From an uncultured Clostridium sp. (GTDB lineage Bacteria; Bacillota; Clostridia; TANB77; CAG-508), in contig USHX01000018.1 of NCBI GenBank assembly GCA_900554565.1, positions 1-25,229 on the forward strand: a DNA stretch of 25,229 nucleotides. Reading direction: 5' to 3'. Shown piece after piece: positions 24,802 to 25,229 of the stretch (the first letter of the stretch is position 1; each line of letters begins with the position of its first letter). The translations under genes and the position numbers were made by a program. The notes below the pieces were generated by a model that was not told the DNA's origin, did no database searches, and saw only the letters and a list, made by a program, of their open reading frames with translations.

Positions 24802-24812
24802 AAAATCTACCC
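24789..24812 (+). terminator. Hairpin over the end of the YezG-like gene
   Basis: GGGTAGA (24789-24795) pairs with TCTACCC (24806-24812) and includes the stop codon in its loop. No T-run follows, so it is a weak terminator or an mRNA 3'-end stabiliser. Confidence 0.4.
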
Positions 24813-24831
24813 CTAAAGTATGTTATTAAAT

Positions 24832-24849
24832 TTTAGGATAAATCCTAAA
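24832..24849 (+). promoter_or_regulatory. Hairpin in the leader of the Fe-S scaffold gene
   Basis: TTTAGGA (24832-24838) pairs with TCCTAAA (24843-24849) around TAAA, about 50 nt before the next start codon. TATAAA at 24852-24857 may be a -10 box but has no good -35. No further site is recognised in the 98-nt gap. Confidence 0.35.
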
Positions 24850-24899
24850 CATATAAATAAACGCGGAACAAAATCAAAAATTGAAAGGAGCTAATAAAA

Positions 24900-25229
24900 A
24901 TGATTTATTCAAAAGAATTAGAAGGAATGTGTACAGTAGCAAAAGGAGTTAACCATGGACCAGCACCAATTCCAGAAGAAGGAAAATGGGTAAAAGCAAA
25001 AGAAATAAAAGACATTTCAGGTTTAACACATGGTATAGGTTGGTGTGCACCACAACAAGGAGCTTGTAAATTAACATTAAATGTTAAAGATGGAATAATC
25101 CAAGAAGCTTTAATAGAAACAGTAGGATGTTCAGGAATGACACACTCAGCAGCAATGGCAGGAGAAATATTAACAGGAAAAACAATATTAGAAGCATTAA
25201 ACACAGACTTAGTATGTGATGCTATAAAT
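24900..25229 (+). CDS. Iron-sulfur cluster assembly scaffold-like protein, 3'-truncated by window edge
   Basis: The first 110 codons are visible and the frame is open at the edge. The sequence resembles a clostridial NifU N-terminal-like scaffold that is usually paired with a downstream GGGtGRT protein gene (recalled, not checked). Visible conserved pieces are VAKGVNHGPAPIPEEGKW, ISGLTHGIGWCAPQQGACKL and ETVGCSGMTHSAAMAGEIL. Cysteines at 11, 49, 56, 77 and 106 could bind a cluster; C77 in GCSG fits the NifU-type cluster cysteine. GAAAGGAG at 24883-24890 sets the ATG. It has no membrane segment. Confidence 0.8.
   Translation, partial: MIYSKELEGMCTVAKGVNHGPAPIPEEGKWVKAKEIKDISGLTHGIGWCAPQQGACKLTLNVKDGIIQEALIETVGCSGMTHSAAMAGEILTGKTILEALNTDLVCDAIN

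Overview
The window is a very A+T-rich stretch of what looks like a Clostridia-type (Bacillota) chromosome. The marker genes are typical of that group: mutL-miaA, sepF-divIVA, a DNA translocase of the SpoIIIE/FtsK type, and a gap...pgk-tpiA-gpmI glycolytic cluster. Every gene I support lies on the + strand, ribosome binding sites are strong AGGAGG-like sequences, and coding strands are rich in A-ending codons (ATA, AGA, GCA, ACA, CCA). I infer an uncultured gut-type clostridium; a species cannot be read from the sequence.

Layout. At the left edge is the 3' part of an Rpn/PD-(D/E)XK transposase-like nuclease gene with a terminator. A repair/tRNA/envelope block follows: mutL with a very long linker, a small membrane protein, miaA (broken by one extra base near its start) and a membrane-anchored HlyD-like protein overlapping miaA by 4 nt. 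Next is a cell-division pair, sepF and divIVA, with its own promoter and terminator. Then come rsmD, a coiled-coil protein, an ftsK/spoIIIE translocase, a 527-residue coiled-coil protein of unknown function, a beta-CASP metallo-beta-lactamase nuclease and a cytoplasmic GH15 glucoamylase-like enzyme.

The glycolytic region runs gap, then two prepilin-like genes, then pgk, tpiA and gpmI. The two inserted genes encode a class III-type (pilin-like) N-terminus joined to a C-terminal domain resembling the formylglycine-generating enzyme (FGE/SUMF) fold. The first is intact. The second keeps one reading frame over its whole length but carries two in-frame stop codons. The window ends with a YezG-type immunity-like gene without a visible toxin, and the first 110 codons of an iron-sulfur scaffold protein.

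The best leads are the pair of pilin-FGE surface proteins splitting the glycolytic cluster, and a compact regulatory arrangement seen three times (upstream of gap, of the first pilin-FGE gene, and of pgk). In each, the -35 box sits at the apex of a rho-independent terminator hairpin and the -10 box lies just past the U-tract, with exactly 17 nt between the boxes. No rRNA, tRNA, CRISPR array, insertion sequence or replication origin was seen, and no gene-free stretch exceeds 300 bases.
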